Counted from the stretch's first letter, positions 1 through 11,263 are shown. The stretch: 64,000 nt of DNA from Hanleya hanleyi (GCA_036873755.1 JAVTVY010019563.1:1-64000); one strand, 5' to 3'. Translations and numbers: made by a program. The notes: generated by a model not told the origin, from the sequence alone.

Positions 1-430
1 TCCTTCACATTAAATGTAGTATTTGGGTACATCTTATGCCATAAGATGACGCGTGAATTGTGCTATTTCTATTCCAGTGCCATCAACCCAGTGTACGACC
101 ATCCTTTCACAATCACTAATCGGGCGTCGCTAGAGACGATGCTGGCCCAACTGGACACTGTGGATCCCTTGGAATGGGCCTATGAACAGCGTCCCAACAC
201 CAAATGGATAGTGGAGAGGGTCACCAATGTTACGTTCTTCGTGGTTAAACTGACCCACCACCCCCATCGGCTGAAAGTATTCACCCATGCACTGAAAGAT
301 ACTCAGAATGCGCAAACAACTATCTGAGGATATGTTTCCTCAACGGTATCCTGGCCTGTCCGATGACGATTAGAAACAGCCTACATCCGGTAGGTAGTTG
401 AACTGAGTGTGCTAAAAATAGACCAACAGC
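1..430 (+). pseudogene. Partial upstream copy of the Polinton zinc-finger-associated protein
   Basis: The window opens inside this gene. The open stretch 46-327 matches the C-terminal third of the next gene (about 1195-1460) at both DNA and protein level, sharing the RASLETML, RPNTKW and VTNVTFFVVKL blocks. The two diverge only after the sequence encoding TQNAQTTI and the following 50 bases. Because both copies end at the same place, that point is probably the natural C-terminus. A one-base difference around 262-275 shifts the last codons relative to the downstream copy. Inference: a tandem gene duplication inside a Polinton end. The family resembles the N-terminal extension seen with zinc fingers in Polinton proteins; its function is unknown. 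Confidence 0.5.
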
Positions 431-438
431 TAGCGTGC

Positions 439-446
439 TATAAAAG
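439..446 (+). promoter_or_regulatory. TATA box of the zinc-finger gene
   Basis: TATAAAAG lies 46 bases before the ATG at 492, in the same relation to its gene as the TATA boxes of the minus-strand Polinton genes at 45-47 kb. Confidence 0.6.
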
Positions 447-491
447 GGAAGCGGCCTTGCCGTTTCATCAGACACTCTGTCCACCACCAAG

Positions 492-1418
492 ATGTTGTTC
501 ACTTGCGCAACTTGCCAGAAGTCATTTACTCGCCCAGAAAAATTACGACGCCACGAGGCCTCCATCCACAACGGTGCACGGTATACTTGTATAACCTGCG
601 CACGGTCATTTAATCGGGAAGATGCTTTACTGCGCCACGAACGCTCACTCCACGAGGGTGCGACGGAACAATGTAATGAATGTGGTCAACTCTTCAAACG
701 ACCCAGTCAGTTAAGACGGCACCAACGTTTGATTCATGTCCCGTCTCTACGATTTGGGTGACAACTTCCTACTGAAGAGGAGCCGCAAAAGGTCAGGCCC
801 AGTGAAGATAAGCCCGGGGAGATGAACGCCACGGGTGATGCGATGACGGAGAGCCCGCCTGTACCCACAGTTCAGAAGAGCCTGGATATCCAGCCGGACT
901 CCACCGTTACGGTTTCGCGTCATACGCCTGACAACATCGAACCTTTTCTGAAAGATGCGGTGGATGTTCCCAGCGATCTCTTACCCGAAGATCATCCAGT
1001 GCGTGAGATGTATCGACGCCATTGGTACATGATCCGACACTGTTTTCATCGGCATCGCCCGATATTGGACTTATATAATTTCCTGTTGGAAGAAAACATC
1101 CGTCTACGTAGCTACGTGGAAGCCATCTTCAACGACCAAGATACAGCCTTCAAGTTAAATCTCACTTTTGGATACATTCTTCGCCATAAAGAGACAGACC
1201 AGCTCCGTTACTTTTATCCCAGCAATAATACCCGGGTGTTTGACCAGCCTTTCACCATTATCCATCGTGCGTCACTGGAGACGATGCTGAAGGAACTGGA
1301 CAGCGTGGATAGTTTGGAATGGGCCCAACAACAACGCCCCAACACAAAATGGCAAGTGGAGAGGGTGACCAATGTTACGTTCTTCGTGGTTAAACTGACC
1401 ACCATCCCCATCGGATGA
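492..1418 (+). pseudogene. Polinton C2H2 zinc-finger protein with conserved C-terminal domain, interrupted by one stop
   Basis: The first 89 codons encode three C2H2 fingers (Cys5/Cys8-His21/His26, Cys33/Cys36-His49/His54, Cys61/Cys64-His77/His82). A TGA at 759-761 ends this frame, but the same frame reopens at once and runs to 1418 with an acidic linker and then a domain with YFYPSNNTRVFDQPF, RASLETML and RPNTKW. I therefore read one gene of about 300 codons with a nonsense change, not two genes. The start at 492 follows a TATA box by 46 bases. Known: fingers joined to this kind of domain occur in Polinton-type elements beside the polymerase gene. Inference: a DNA-binding accessory protein of the element. 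It could instead be a polymerase N-terminal fragment, but the identical C-terminal end in the upstream copy argues for a separate protein. Confidence 0.6.
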
Positions 1419-1534
1419 AAGTATTCACCCATGCACTGATAGATACTCAGAATGCACAAACAACTATCTGAGGATATGTGGCCTCAACGGTATCCTGGCC
1501 TGCCCGATGATTTAGAACAAACGGTTCAGAGCGA

Positions 1535-2050
1535 ACATGGCCGAAGATGGAACTTTCTGAAATGGCGACTTCTGATTGGACAAGAGTAGCTGAGAATACA
1601 TCTAACGGACAAGAACGAATATGACAGATGCAAATGGCGGCCTCTGATTGGACAAGAATCTTCTTGAATTGTAAATATACCCAACGCGGCTCCCCCAGCG
1701 TGGGTATGATGTAACATTGGGGAGAATAAACTATATGAAAAAAACTTCTTGTTGTTGTTGTTCTCTCATGTGTCATCCTTGCTGTTGTTGTTTTCTCTGT
1801 CTCTCTCCGGTCTATATCATGGCGTCAAAACGTCTAGCAGGACCCATACAAGGACCAGTTTTCGACACTAGGTGACCACATCCCGACGGAATGGCCAGTT
1901 TTCGACACCGGATGTGCCGCCATCTTGAACATACGTGCCGCCATCTTGGATATGGCCCATAATGCACCGGGTCAAAATACTCGCTTCTGATTGGCTGAGA
2001 GCTCTGTGACGGATTTGAAATACTCGCTTCTGATTGGACGAGAGCTCCGC
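1535..2050. promoter_or_regulatory. CCAAT-box cluster at the inner edge of the Polinton end
   Basis: CTGATTGG (reverse CCAAT, NF-Y type) occurs at about 1572, 1644, 1987 and 2030, three of them within the longer CTGATTGGAC. No convincing ORF lies here. A similar trio of ATTGG motifs lies at 47.31-47.37 kb, just inside the right end of the other Polinton. Inference: a promoter or enhancer region of the element. Confidence 0.45.
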
Positions 2051-2090
2051 ATTGCGTCTGCGCATGCGCAGAATGATATTCCTACCGCAC

Positions 2091-2760
2091 CATCTCGACC
2101 CCAAATACCTTCATGTACTGCCCGAAAATGGCCACTTTCGCTACTACTCGTACCGATGACGTCACCGATGACGTCACAGATGACGCGAACATCCCTCAAA
2201 TCGGAATGTACACCCCGAGAACCACAAGATGACACCTTCGAGGACGCATTCGAACCGTGAATAGCCCATCTCGATCCCAAATACCTTCATGTACTGCCCG
2301 AAAATGTCCACTTTCGCTACTACTCGTACGATGACGTCACCGATGACGTCACAGATGACGCGGACATCCCTCAAATCGGAATGTACACCCGAGAACTACA
2401 AGATGACACCTTCCAGGACGCATTCGAACCGTGAATAGCCCATCTCGACCCCAAATACCTTCATGTACTGCCCGAAAATGTCCACTTTCGCTACTACTCG
2501 TACCGATGACGTCACCGATGACGTCACAGATGACGCGAACATCCCTCAAATCGGAATGTACACCCCGAGAACTACAAGATGACACCTTCCAGGACGCATT
2601 CGAACCGTGAATAGCCCATCTCGACCCCAAATACCTTCATGTACTGCCCCAAAATGGCCACTTTACTTACTACAACCAACTGCGCATGCGCAGATTAACG
2701 CGACTTGCATTCAAAAACACACCATTCTGACTCTACCCCACACAAGCTTCACTTTGACAC
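2091..2760. repeat. ~175-bp tandem repeat with paired CRE sites
   Basis: The anchor CATCTCGACCCCAAATACC recurs at 2091, 2268, 2441 and 2618 (spacings 177, 173, 177). Each of the first three units carries GATGACGTCACCGATGACGTCA, that is two perfect CREB/ATF palindromes, followed by a third half site. The fourth unit is truncated and carries GCGCATGCGCAG instead. Short ORFs here are by-products of the repeat. Confidence 0.85.
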
Positions 2761-2929
2761 CTCACACGACCCATTCGAACCGTGATTAGCTCATCTCTAA
2801 CCCAAACACACCCCTACATAGCACCCAAAATGCCTGTTTTCTATACTACGGCCAGACTGCGCATGCGCAGACTATTGAACACGGACGAACCATTAGTGTA
2901 GTCAAGTGCTCCTCCACGAGAGCTTCAAA

Positions 2930-3600
2930 ATAAGACCTCACTCGACCCCATTGGACCATTAGGGACTCACCTAGACTCCAACATGTCCACCCCGTATGGC
3001 CCTATACACCCATAGCCATGCAGTATAGGCCTATGGGCCTACCCAGGCCTCGGTGACTTTTTTCAAAATTTCACCGATTCGCTCCAACACTTCCTATCGT
3101 GTTCTAAATGACGAGACGAGTAAAACGAGACCCCACAACCCTACCGCAAATGTATAGAAGTACGTTTCCCAGGGGGATAAACATTGAACCTATACCCCAG
3201 TATGGGACTATATGGGCTCGGTGACTTTTTTCAAAAATTTCACCGATTCGCACGGGGACACTTCCTATCATGTTCTAAATGACGAGACGAGTAAAACGAG
3301 ACCCCACAACCCTACCGCAAATGTATAGAAGGACGTTTCCCAGGATGGTCCTATACCTCCCATACCCCATATAGGCATTTTCCCGTAATTTAGGATAAAG
3401 TCCGTATTCCGTGTTTTTTCAGGAAATTTTTTGCATACACCCACCCTGGAACTAGGGGGAGATAACTCTATTGATAGACAAGCCCCGTTAAGCCCGGCGA
3501 CCTATATACCCCTCATACCCCATATAGGCATTTTCCCAGGTTTTTCGATAAAGTCTGTTTTCCGTTTTTTTTTGTTTTTTTTTTCAGGAAAAATTTTACA
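2930..3600. repeat. Polinton terminal-region repeats (left element)
   Basis: Two roughly 180-bp units contain GGTGACTTTTTTCAAAA, TTTCACCGATTCGC and TTCTAAATGACGAGACGAG. They match the reverse complement of the units at 39.3-40.6 kb and the direct strand at 47.7-48.3 kb. This ties the 1-4.9 kb genes to the same Polinton family, with this flank oriented like the right end of the 38.8-49.4 kb element. Confidence 0.7.
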
Positions 3601-3639
3601 TGCACCCACCCATGACTGGATGCCCCTTCACATAGGCTT

Positions 3640-4735
3640 CACATGGATACCTCATAGAACTCCATCGGCCCATTAGTGGCTCCCCTAGCTCCCAAAACGT
3701 CTATTTCCATACCCTTGGGCCACCGCGCATGCGCAGAAGGCCGATATGTCAACCCCATACCCAGTCCATTAGATGCCTCTACATGAATGCTTCACATTGA
3801 TACCTCACACGACCCCATTGGACCATTAGGGGCTCCCCTAGCTCCAAAAAGGCTATTTTCATACCCTTCGGCCACCGCGCATGCGCAGAAGGCCGATATG
3901 TCAACCCCACACCCAGTCCATTAGATGCCCCTTCATGAATGCTTCACTTTGATACCTCACTTGACCCCATCGGTCCACTAGGGGCTCCCCTAGCTCCAAA
4001 AAGGCTATTTGCATACCCTTGGGCCACCGCGCATGCGCAGAATGGCGCTATTTCAACTCCACACCCAGTCCATTAGATGCCTCTTCATGAATGCTTCACA
4101 TTGATACCTCACTCGACCCCATCGGTCCACTAGGGGCTCCCCTAGCTCCAAAAAGGCTATTTTCACACCCTTCGGCCACCGCGCATGCGCAGAAGGCCGA
4201 TATGTCAACCCCACACCCAGTCCATTAGATGCCCCTTCATGAATGCTTCACTTTGATACCTCACTCGACCCCATCGGTCCACTAGGGGCTCCCCTAGCTC
4301 CAAAAAGGCTATTTTCATACCCTTCGGCCACCGCGCATGCGCAGAAGGCCGATATATCAAGCCCACACCCAGTCCATTAGATGCCTCTTCATGAATGCTC
4401 CACATTGATACCTCACTCGACCCCATTGGACCATTAGGGGCTCCCATAGCTCCAAAAAGGCTATTTTCATACCCTTCGGCCACCGCGCATGCGCAGAAGG
4501 CCGATATTTCAACCCCACACCCAGTCCATTAGATGCCCCTTCATGAATGCTTTACATTGATACCTCACTCGACCCCATTGGACCATTAGGGACTCCCCTA
4601 GCTCCAACACGGCTATTTCCATACCCTTCGGCCACCGCGCATGCGCAGAAGGCCGATATGTCAACCCCACACCCAGCCCATTAGATGCCCCTTCACCTAA
4701 GCTTCACTTTGATACCTCACTCGACTCCATCGGCC
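3640..4735. repeat. 152-bp tandem repeat carrying NRF-1-like palindromes
   Basis: GCGCATGCGCAG starts at 3725, 3877, 4029, 4181, 4333, 4485 and 4637, a spacing of exactly 152 each time. The units share CTTCATGAATGCTTCAC, TCACTCGACCCCAT and AGGGGCTCCCCTAGCTCC. The embedded motif matches the NRF-1 consensus (YGCGCAYGCGCR). It also occurs upstream near 2063, 2689 and 2868, outside the array. Confidence 0.9.
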
Positions 4736-4950
4736 CATTTTATCTAGGGACTACTTTTTCTCCGCGGAAGCTTTTTCCCGCGACCGAATCACCGCCAAAA
4801 CCGCATCACCGCGGAGGAATACAAAGGTTACAGGTTGCCGGAACTATAGCCTAGACAGGTCAGTACATGCCTTGATCACGTGATCGTCATGGGAAACCCC
4901 CACTGGGAAACCCCCACTGGGGAATCCCCCACTGGGAAACCCCGCCCACA
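4735..4950. repeat. Outer Polinton end fragment and short minisatellite
   Basis: 4735-4855 (GACTACTTTTTCTCCGCGGA through GCCGGAACTATAG) matches 27.65-27.73 kb and 49.13-49.22 kb, the outer part of the Polinton end. Homology stops after CTATAG. Next to it, about four units of a 17-bp repeat (GGGAAACCCCCACT type) occupy 4890-4945. Confidence 0.65.
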
Positions 4951-4989
4951 GTTTCCCCACAAAAGTAGGTCAATCATAGGGAATTTCAG

Positions 4990-5232
4990 TTTTATATACT
5001 ACTAAGGTCATCAATTATGGTCTGCTCAAGTTCTGTCATAATTATATTGGCTAAGACGGGGCCTAATGAAGAACCCATAGAAACTCCATCAAACTGTTGA
5101 TACAAATTCCCACTGCATGAAAAAGGAGTCATTTGACATGTATCCCTTATCAACTTTCTCAGAGTGTTCTTACGGAGACTTGTTGTTATCAGTTTCTTCT
5201 TGTAAATACGGTCAACAACAACATGGAAAGTG
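4990..5232 (-). pseudogene. Penelope-like reverse transcriptase fragment
   Basis: The minus strand encodes an uninterrupted stretch with YQQFDGVSMGSSLGP and VLANIIMTELE, the RT block typical of Penelope-like elements (G-x-x-M-G-S-x-L-x-P followed by A-N). It belongs to a different lineage from the IPMGTNCAPLLADL type RT at 27 and 37 kb. Both ends are missing: downstream it fades at a stop near 4992, and upstream it is cut by the MITE copy beginning near 5235. It is a relic. Confidence 0.65.
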
Positions 5233-5234
5233 CC

Positions 5235-5748
5235 CCCTATATATTTTCGCTATCGCTAAGGCTAGAGGGATGAAACTTACCAACCTACATCTTTAGGTCA
5301 AGCTCTACAAGAAAATGTAAAAAAACTAAGATGGCCGCCATGATGAATTCACGATGACGTCATTTCAAAAAGAGCATTTTTAGACGAGAATTTTCGAATT
5401 TTTTATTTATGTTTTTTCTTCGCAAAAACTGCATGATAAATTAGTAAATAATAATCTGATATGAAATAAAATAGGTTTTACCCACTTTTCCATAGAGAAA
5501 AGCAAATATTTTGAAGAAATATGACGAAAACATCACTTTTCTGGTACCCCACCTGGCCGCCATTTTGAATTTACCCATGATCCTCTGCTCGGGGGGTCAC
5601 ACAAATAGGTTCAAAATCACCCCAATATGATAATCTAAAAAGTCACGGAGTTTCAGTTCTCAATTTTCTGTCGTTCCGGAGATAGGAGCAAAAAACCAAC
5701 AGGGGGGGGGGGGAGCGGAAAGTCTCCCCCCCCCCCGGCCAGGTAGGG
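5235..5748 (-). mobile_element. piggyBac-type MITE, copy 1 (truncated)
   Basis: The reverse complement matches the copies at 7.14-7.73, 49.6-50.16 and 63.65 kb (TCAAGCTCTACA, GATGGCCGCCA, ATGACGTCAT, CCAGGTAGGGTT). The end near 5745 reads CCAGGTAGGGTTGA, so the expected TTAA has become TTGA. The other end is lost. Confidence 0.65.
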
Positions 5749-5915
5749 TTGAGGGGCAGACCGAGAAGACGTAATATTCCCTGAACTGACTCTATCCCTA
5801 TTCGCCGCTCGCAAAATATTCCCCGAAAGCCCGAATGAAACTTCGTATGAAAAGGGTAACTTTGTTGTGGCTATATGAATGCCGTTGTAAACAAAATATG
5901 TCCTACGTCTTCATT

Positions 5916-5918
<3 letters not shown>

Positions 5919-5974
<56 letters not shown>
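5919..5974. repeat. (TA)n microsatellite
   Basis: An uninterrupted TA run of about 56 bases. The ORF crossing it is only an alternating Ile/Tyr product of the repeat. Confidence 0.95.
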
Positions 5975-5977
<3 letters not shown>

Positions 5978-5979
5978 AT

Positions 5980-7140
5980 CATCTTTCCCTCGATACTATT
6001 ACATATAGTGCATATACCGCTACTTTATCCAAGTCTTTCATACTAATTGAAAAAGACAGTGGAATATAAAATAAGTTGAATTTGTTAAATGTACATACAG
6101 TTCATGATATATATACTACTCGATTTTAAATATTCCGAATAAATCTAATCATCCAAAACTTGTGGAGAGCTACACCCAGAACTGAGTACGAAATCAGATG
6201 TGAATCACATGAGCGCTCGAATTACATATCAGGTTTTCAATTTCATAGCTATTATGCTGCCCTCTCTTGAACATTAGTCAGTATCCCTGCTACAGGCATG
6301 ATGGTATAAAATGTATAAATTTGAATACATTTGAAACGTACTTTGAAACTTTTCTTTAACCTCGGGCGAGTGGGAAGGGGACAACTGAGCACCTGCCCTT
6401 GACACAATTCCCACAAACAGGGGTTTAACGAACATGATATTGCCCTCGTTCTGGATCACTGGCCCGACCCATGAATATACTTGGGGAAAAAGACACAATA
6501 TCCAATATATTTTTCGTGACCTTGATTAAAATATCCTACATTTGCTGCGAGCCATGGGTAGTCTTGGTTTCATCTTTTCACTATATGGTTCTGTCACAAA
6601 TGAAAACTGAATATTGAGCCTCCGGGTGTGCTTTGTCATCATACACAATCTCAGGGGTCGAAGTTTGTCTACTTCTTATTAACGAGTTGAGATGATGCGT
6701 TCTCCCTCCGTTTGTAGCTGTGTTGGTATATTTCCTCTAATATAATCGCCATATTTAGCTCATTGCGAGAGCCTATTCGTTATTACTGACCTCTGTGGCG
6801 GCAGCACTAGCTTACAATGTTTAATTTTTTTATAATAGAAATTCATGCGCCATCGATGGCATTACAGAATATGACCTAGTTTTACACAAACACTACGTAA
6901 GTTATAATGAAAATCAAGATTGTACATGGAGACAATCTTAGCCAATCTGACATTTTTAGCAAAACCGCCCATCGAATTTGCTGATGTAGTCACATGCGTT
7001 GATGTAGTCACAGACAAACAGTCCATGTTTACGACCACGTGTTACATTATGACATAGATACAAACTCGCATTGTCTCATACGCATTCATTCGTATGGAAA
7101 CCATCCTGATCTTGCGATAGCCACTCAGATACCCGACATC
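5980..7140. other. Intergenic, no gene recognised
   Basis: Only short, unconvincing ORFs are present. A stretch of about 140 bases at 6838-6985 (ATGCGCCATC, TACGTAAGTTATAATGA, ATTTTTAGC) resembles 56.65-56.79 kb and is probably a dispersed repeat. Confidence 0.5.
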
Positions 7141-7141
7141 A

Positions 7142-7729
7142 TTAACCCTACCTGTCCTCGGGAAACCCTACCAAACTTTCTGTGCTATCTCCGGAATGAC
7201 AAAAGACGGAGAGCTGAAACTTCGCGACTTTATAGTTTATGATATTGGGGTCATTTTGAGCCTATTTGCATAACCCCCCAAGCAGAGGATCATGAGTAAA
7301 TTCAAGATGGCGATCACGTGGGGTATCAGAAAAGTGATTTTTTTCGTAATATTTCTTCAAAAGTTATGCTTTTCCGCGAAGAAAAGTGGGCAAAAATTAT
7401 TTTATTTTACATCACAGTAATATTTATGAGGTTATCATGCAGTTTTTGGGGAGAAATTGCATAAACAAAAAATTCGGAACATCTGACCGAAAAATCGACC
7501 AAAAAATGCCGTTTTTAAAAATGACGTCTCTGTGACGTCATCAAAGCGGCCATCTTGATTTTTTTTTACATTTTCTGGTAGAGCTTGACCTAAGGGTATG
7601 GTGTGGTTTTGTTTCAGCCCCCTAGCTCAAGGGGTAAGAAAGATAATTAGGGGAAGGGGGCGGGAGAATTTCACCCTCCCCCCCCAGGCATGGACAGATC
7701 CCCAAAAAGCCCAGGTCAGATAGGGTTAA
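7142..7729 (+). mobile_element. piggyBac-type MITE, copy 2 (complete)
   Basis: The element starts TTAACCCTACCTG and ends CAGATAGGGTTAA, giving inverted ends that start with CCCTA inside flanking TTAA. TTAA duplication with CCC-starting ends is the signature of piggyBac-family transposition. The 580-bp body has no ORF of note. It contains CRE-like TGACGTCA and GGCCATCTTG motifs and ends in a G/C-rich run. Three other copies lie in this window. Confidence 0.75.
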
Positions 7730-8120
7730 TGAATTAATTAAACCTCAGATGAATTGCACATATCAATACTGGATCACGTCAGGCGTGACGGTGATATACG
7801 ATTGCGTTGAATTCGTCGAATTAAGAATAATGCTTATAATTTTAGGAATAAATGTGTACCAAAAGTCAATGTAAAATAGCAAAACATGGGAACATCTACA
7901 CTCAATAGATGTCTCAGTTATTAGGCTACCTTCTCCGGTGTTATCCAATCTGTGGAAACCAACACAGCAGTTTTAGGCTAATTTACAAGCTCAAAAAAAA
8001 TTAAAATTCAGTCATGGAATATCCTTGATACAGACGTTGTTTCAACAGTGCTTAAACATTAGTCATTGAAGATCGGATTTACTGGTTAAGCTCCAGTTAC
8101 GGTCATACAAAACAGGATAC

Positions 8121-8721
8121 AGGGTGAGTCAGAAAAATGTCCACCTGTGGTTTTGTTCATTTACTCGTATGGAGTTATAATTTATTGTGCATATGAATAT
8201 AACTCACTGACGGATAATTCATCTCTCTACTATAATCATCCATGGTACGTTTTATTTATGGACGAAAATATACATATATTGTGTCTCACCAATAGCCCTC
8301 ATGAAAGGAAAGTGCATTCTCTCAAAAATACAGAAATGAGTGAACATAACAGTTGATGAAGAAATGAGACTTTTTCCTGTTTTTCTGTTGCACATTTTTG
8401 CAATGCCAAGTAACAACTCTCGGAGTGAAAGTCTTGAAGTGCAACAGAGATACCTGGAAACAGCTAAACATGTGAAGTGTCTCATTCCTGTGTCCGTTTT
8501 CATGCATTTCCACATTATGTAGAGAATGCACTTTCTTTCCTTGAGCGCCATTGGTATATACACATTATCTGTATAGTTTGTCCATAAATAAAACATACAA
8601 TGAGTGGATATAGCACAGAGGGGTACCTTTGGTTGTGTTATATTCATATACACAATAAATTATATCTTTAAATGAATAAATTAACAAAACCACAGATAGA
8701 CCTTTTTTTACTCACACTCTA
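8121..8721. mobile_element. Foldback (long inverted repeat) element
   Basis: The left arm (GGGTGAGTCAGAAAAATG, CTGTGGTTTTGTTCATTTA, AAGTGCATTCTCT) is repeated inverted in the right arm (ACAAAACCACAGATAG, AGAGAATGCACTTTC). The arms are imperfect, about 260 bases each, with a short centre. The ORFs on both strands are mirror products of the palindrome. No target duplication could be assigned. Confidence 0.7.
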
Positions 8722-8729
8722 TATTGAAC

Positions 8730-9980
8730 CTGATATTGTCCTATTTGTAAACCACTTGGTGTGACTCACGAATAATCCTGAATGAAAGACACGGTATAAA
8801 AGACATTTTTCGTAAACAAGTTGACATTGAACGGTTCTGAATACTTAGACTTCAAGTTTGGATTTGTTTAATTTAAATAAACGATGATGATGATAAATGA
8901 TGATGCGTTTTTCCTTCGTATGTATTTTACGACGTTCACAGCCCACTGCACATAGATTTACACTTGCTTTGGGGTTTTGTAAATGATGACGCTATGGATA
9001 TAATATTGAAACCCTCGAACACCTGTTTATAATGTAGAAACACTTTGGAGGGACTTAGAAAATGATTATAAAAGCAGCTAAGATGAGGGGACACATATCA
9101 GATCGAATGTTAACAGGGTGGGGTAAATACCATTCCCTTTACACACTCATGGTGTTAACGAAGAAACATATCATTAATAGAAAGCCTGATACCATTTGGT
9201 TTTCGTATACAAGCACTATTGAATATTTTCTGCAGTCAATAACAAGCTGATATATTGCCGGAGTAATGTAATATTGGGTGTTCGCAGCCACATTTCCAAG
9301 TGCAATAGCACAGCATAGGTGACGCCATGGCGTAGGTATAATTTGTAAAGAATTGATACCTCAAATTGAAACCCATGCTTGGTCGCCTGATGATTTATCT
9401 AACCTCCCAATTCAACTGAACACATGGACCATACAAAAAAGCGCGCATTAAGCTCAAGGGTGGGAACATCGGTATTACAGTGTTACCTTGTATACCATGT
9501 CTATCAATAACCGGATTAAACGTACAACAAGCCAATTGTCAGTGTAAGAATATTACTTAACACAGTCCATCTACTACGGCTACATCAAGCACATAGTTGA
9601 ATATGTTTATTTTTCCATAAATCACTAAAATTTTATGCCATAAGGCCATGTAATATATACAGTATCATCCTAGGGTGATATCCGCATCGGTAATATCATT
9701 GGCCAGTGTATCAATATATCATGGACTGGAGCCAATCAGAAGCCACAGCCGACGAAGGGTCCTCTTACTACGATTCACTCGTCTGTCGCGGTTGGCTGAT
9801 CCAAACTTCCCGTTTTCCCTGCAGTGTAAAACCAATCCTGCAACAACGATTGCACATTCTGCCAATGCCATCTTTTAGCCGTTGAACAGTTCAAACTGAA
9901 ACTTTCTCTCGTACAAGTTACGGTCTTCATTATTTGTGTTATTTTTGTCTAGATGCTGTGCTCTGAAGACGTAACCTATG
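8730..9980. other. Intergenic, no gene recognised
   Basis: No convincing coding region. CCAAT-type motifs cluster at 9730-9835 (CCAATCAGAAG, GGTTGGCTGA, ACCAATCC), and a weak promoter there cannot be excluded. Confidence 0.4.
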
Positions 9981-9984
9981 GCGT

Positions 9985-10290
9985 ACTTTTCGTAAGTTGT
10001 GTCTAATTCCGCTTAATGTACTTCAAGATCCTCATGGTATTCACATGAACATGAACATCCACAATCAAATTTTTAGAACATCATGATGTCTTGCCGGCAT
10101 CATTGAAAACTGTTGATAACTTCTCTCTTGCAGAAAACTGTCACATGTTTATGTATACTAAGATTTTTTGTGGACTTTGGATATAGTGCTGTTATATGGA
10201 ATATGAAATAGGTCATTGGAATATGGACGCGGAGACTCGTTAATGGACGACGGCTGAATAATTAATGACGGACCAAACGTTGGTAATTCA
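9985..10290 (+). mobile_element. Penelope-like element 3' tail fragment
   Basis: It matches the tail after the RT stop at 38.38 kb: CGTAAGTTGTGTCTAATTCC, CTTCAAGATCCTCATGGTA, ACATCATGATGTCTTGCCGG, ATGGACGCGGA. The segment with CTAGGGGCCG and half of the conserved hairpin is deleted here. It is diverged from the 26 and 38 kb copies, hence older. Confidence 0.7.
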
Positions 10291-10407
10291 AAGACAAAAC
10301 CGCCTAATTTATAGATGTTCCATGTTGTCATCAGTAGTTCACAATAAGGTAATCCAAATAAACGTTCGTTTGTGGAGTACTATATTTGACATCTCCCAGT
10401 CGTTCTC

Positions 10408-10668
10408 AGGGGCCTTCGGTGGCCGAGTGGAGTAAGGCGCTTCGCTGGTGACCGAGTGGTCTAAGGCGCTTCGCTGCTGACCGCTAGCCTCACACCACCG
10501 AACCGGCACGGGTTCGAGCCTAGCTCAAAAGTGCATATGTGAAAGTTTGTCAGTTACTTGCCGACGGGCGGTGGTTCTCTCCTGGTGCTCTGGCTTCCTC
10601 CACCATCCAAACTGACTGTCACCATATTCAGTGAAACAACCTTGAGTGTGACAATAAAACATAATCCC
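10408..10668 (+). mobile_element. tRNA-derived SINE with mollusc-type tail
   Basis: The head has a polymerase III A box (GGTGGCCGAGTGG) and B box (GGTTCGAGCCT) as in Ser/Leu tRNAs. The A-box region is duplicated in tandem (about 31 bp, each copy ending AAGGCGCTTCGCTG). The body includes CTCTGGCTTCCTCCACCATC and ends GAGTGTGACAATAAAACA, like V-type/Meta SINE tails known from molluscs and other invertebrates. It is not a functional tRNA: the cloverleaf is disrupted. Confidence 0.7.
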
Positions 10669-11077
10669 CTAGTCGTTCGCCGACCGCAGTGTCGTGACCT
10701 TCTTCAAAATTACAGCGCGAATTGTTGAAGTTATTCTCGCAAGACTGATATCGCGTTGTGCTCAATATTAAACAAATGGATATTATGGACTCACTCCGTC
10801 TATTCGATTTCATAGATGACCTCGTACGAGAGTTAAATTTCAAACAACGTATACACTAAATAGATAAAGGGAACGTGCACGGGGTGAATCACAACATCAT
10901 AACACGTATATCCTACTAGATCGGACACCTATATCATCGTTCGCAGCACAGACTCAATTCAATTGTTGCCGCACAACATTCCTAGGCATTTCAAGTTGAC
11001 TTGAATAACCATTACGATTAGATCGAGGATGGTTTGTCGGACTCGCTGAGATATTCATCTCCATACGTTTCATCGCA

Positions 11078-11240
11078 TGGAAGTCAACTACGCGTAATTC
11101 CAACCTATGTGGCGTGTTCTATGTCGGAGAAACGAGAACATCGCTACTTCGTCGTGTCGAAGTCAGAGTATTGACTAGGAAAACAATAGCCGGAGTCCAT
11201 TCGTCGATCGCCGCACTATCTTCTCAATCCTAAGCGATTC
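11078..11240 (+). pseudogene. GIY-YIG endonuclease fragment (PLE type)
   Basis: The plus frame from 11078 reads NSNLCGVFYVGETRTSLLRR. This matches the PLE endonuclease pattern of a Cys-x-x-Cys-like element followed by YVGET/K and an Arg helix. Only this core is visible. The frame runs to a stop near 11230 and the satellite starts soon after. Low support because it is so short. Confidence 0.4.
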
Positions 11241-11263
11241 ATTCATCACCCAGCCTTTATCGA

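Noticed and set aside
492..761. Host C2H2 transcription factor
   Set aside because: The frame continues past one stop into a Polinton-associated domain, is partly duplicated upstream and is flanked by Polinton end repeats.
5875..6069. 64-codon ORF across the TA run
   Set aside because: Ile/Tyr repeats from a (TA)n microsatellite.
10428..10520. Functional tRNA-Ser/Leu gene
   Set aside because: The A-box region is duplicated and the acceptor and anticodon stems do not pair; the 3' part is a SINE tail.
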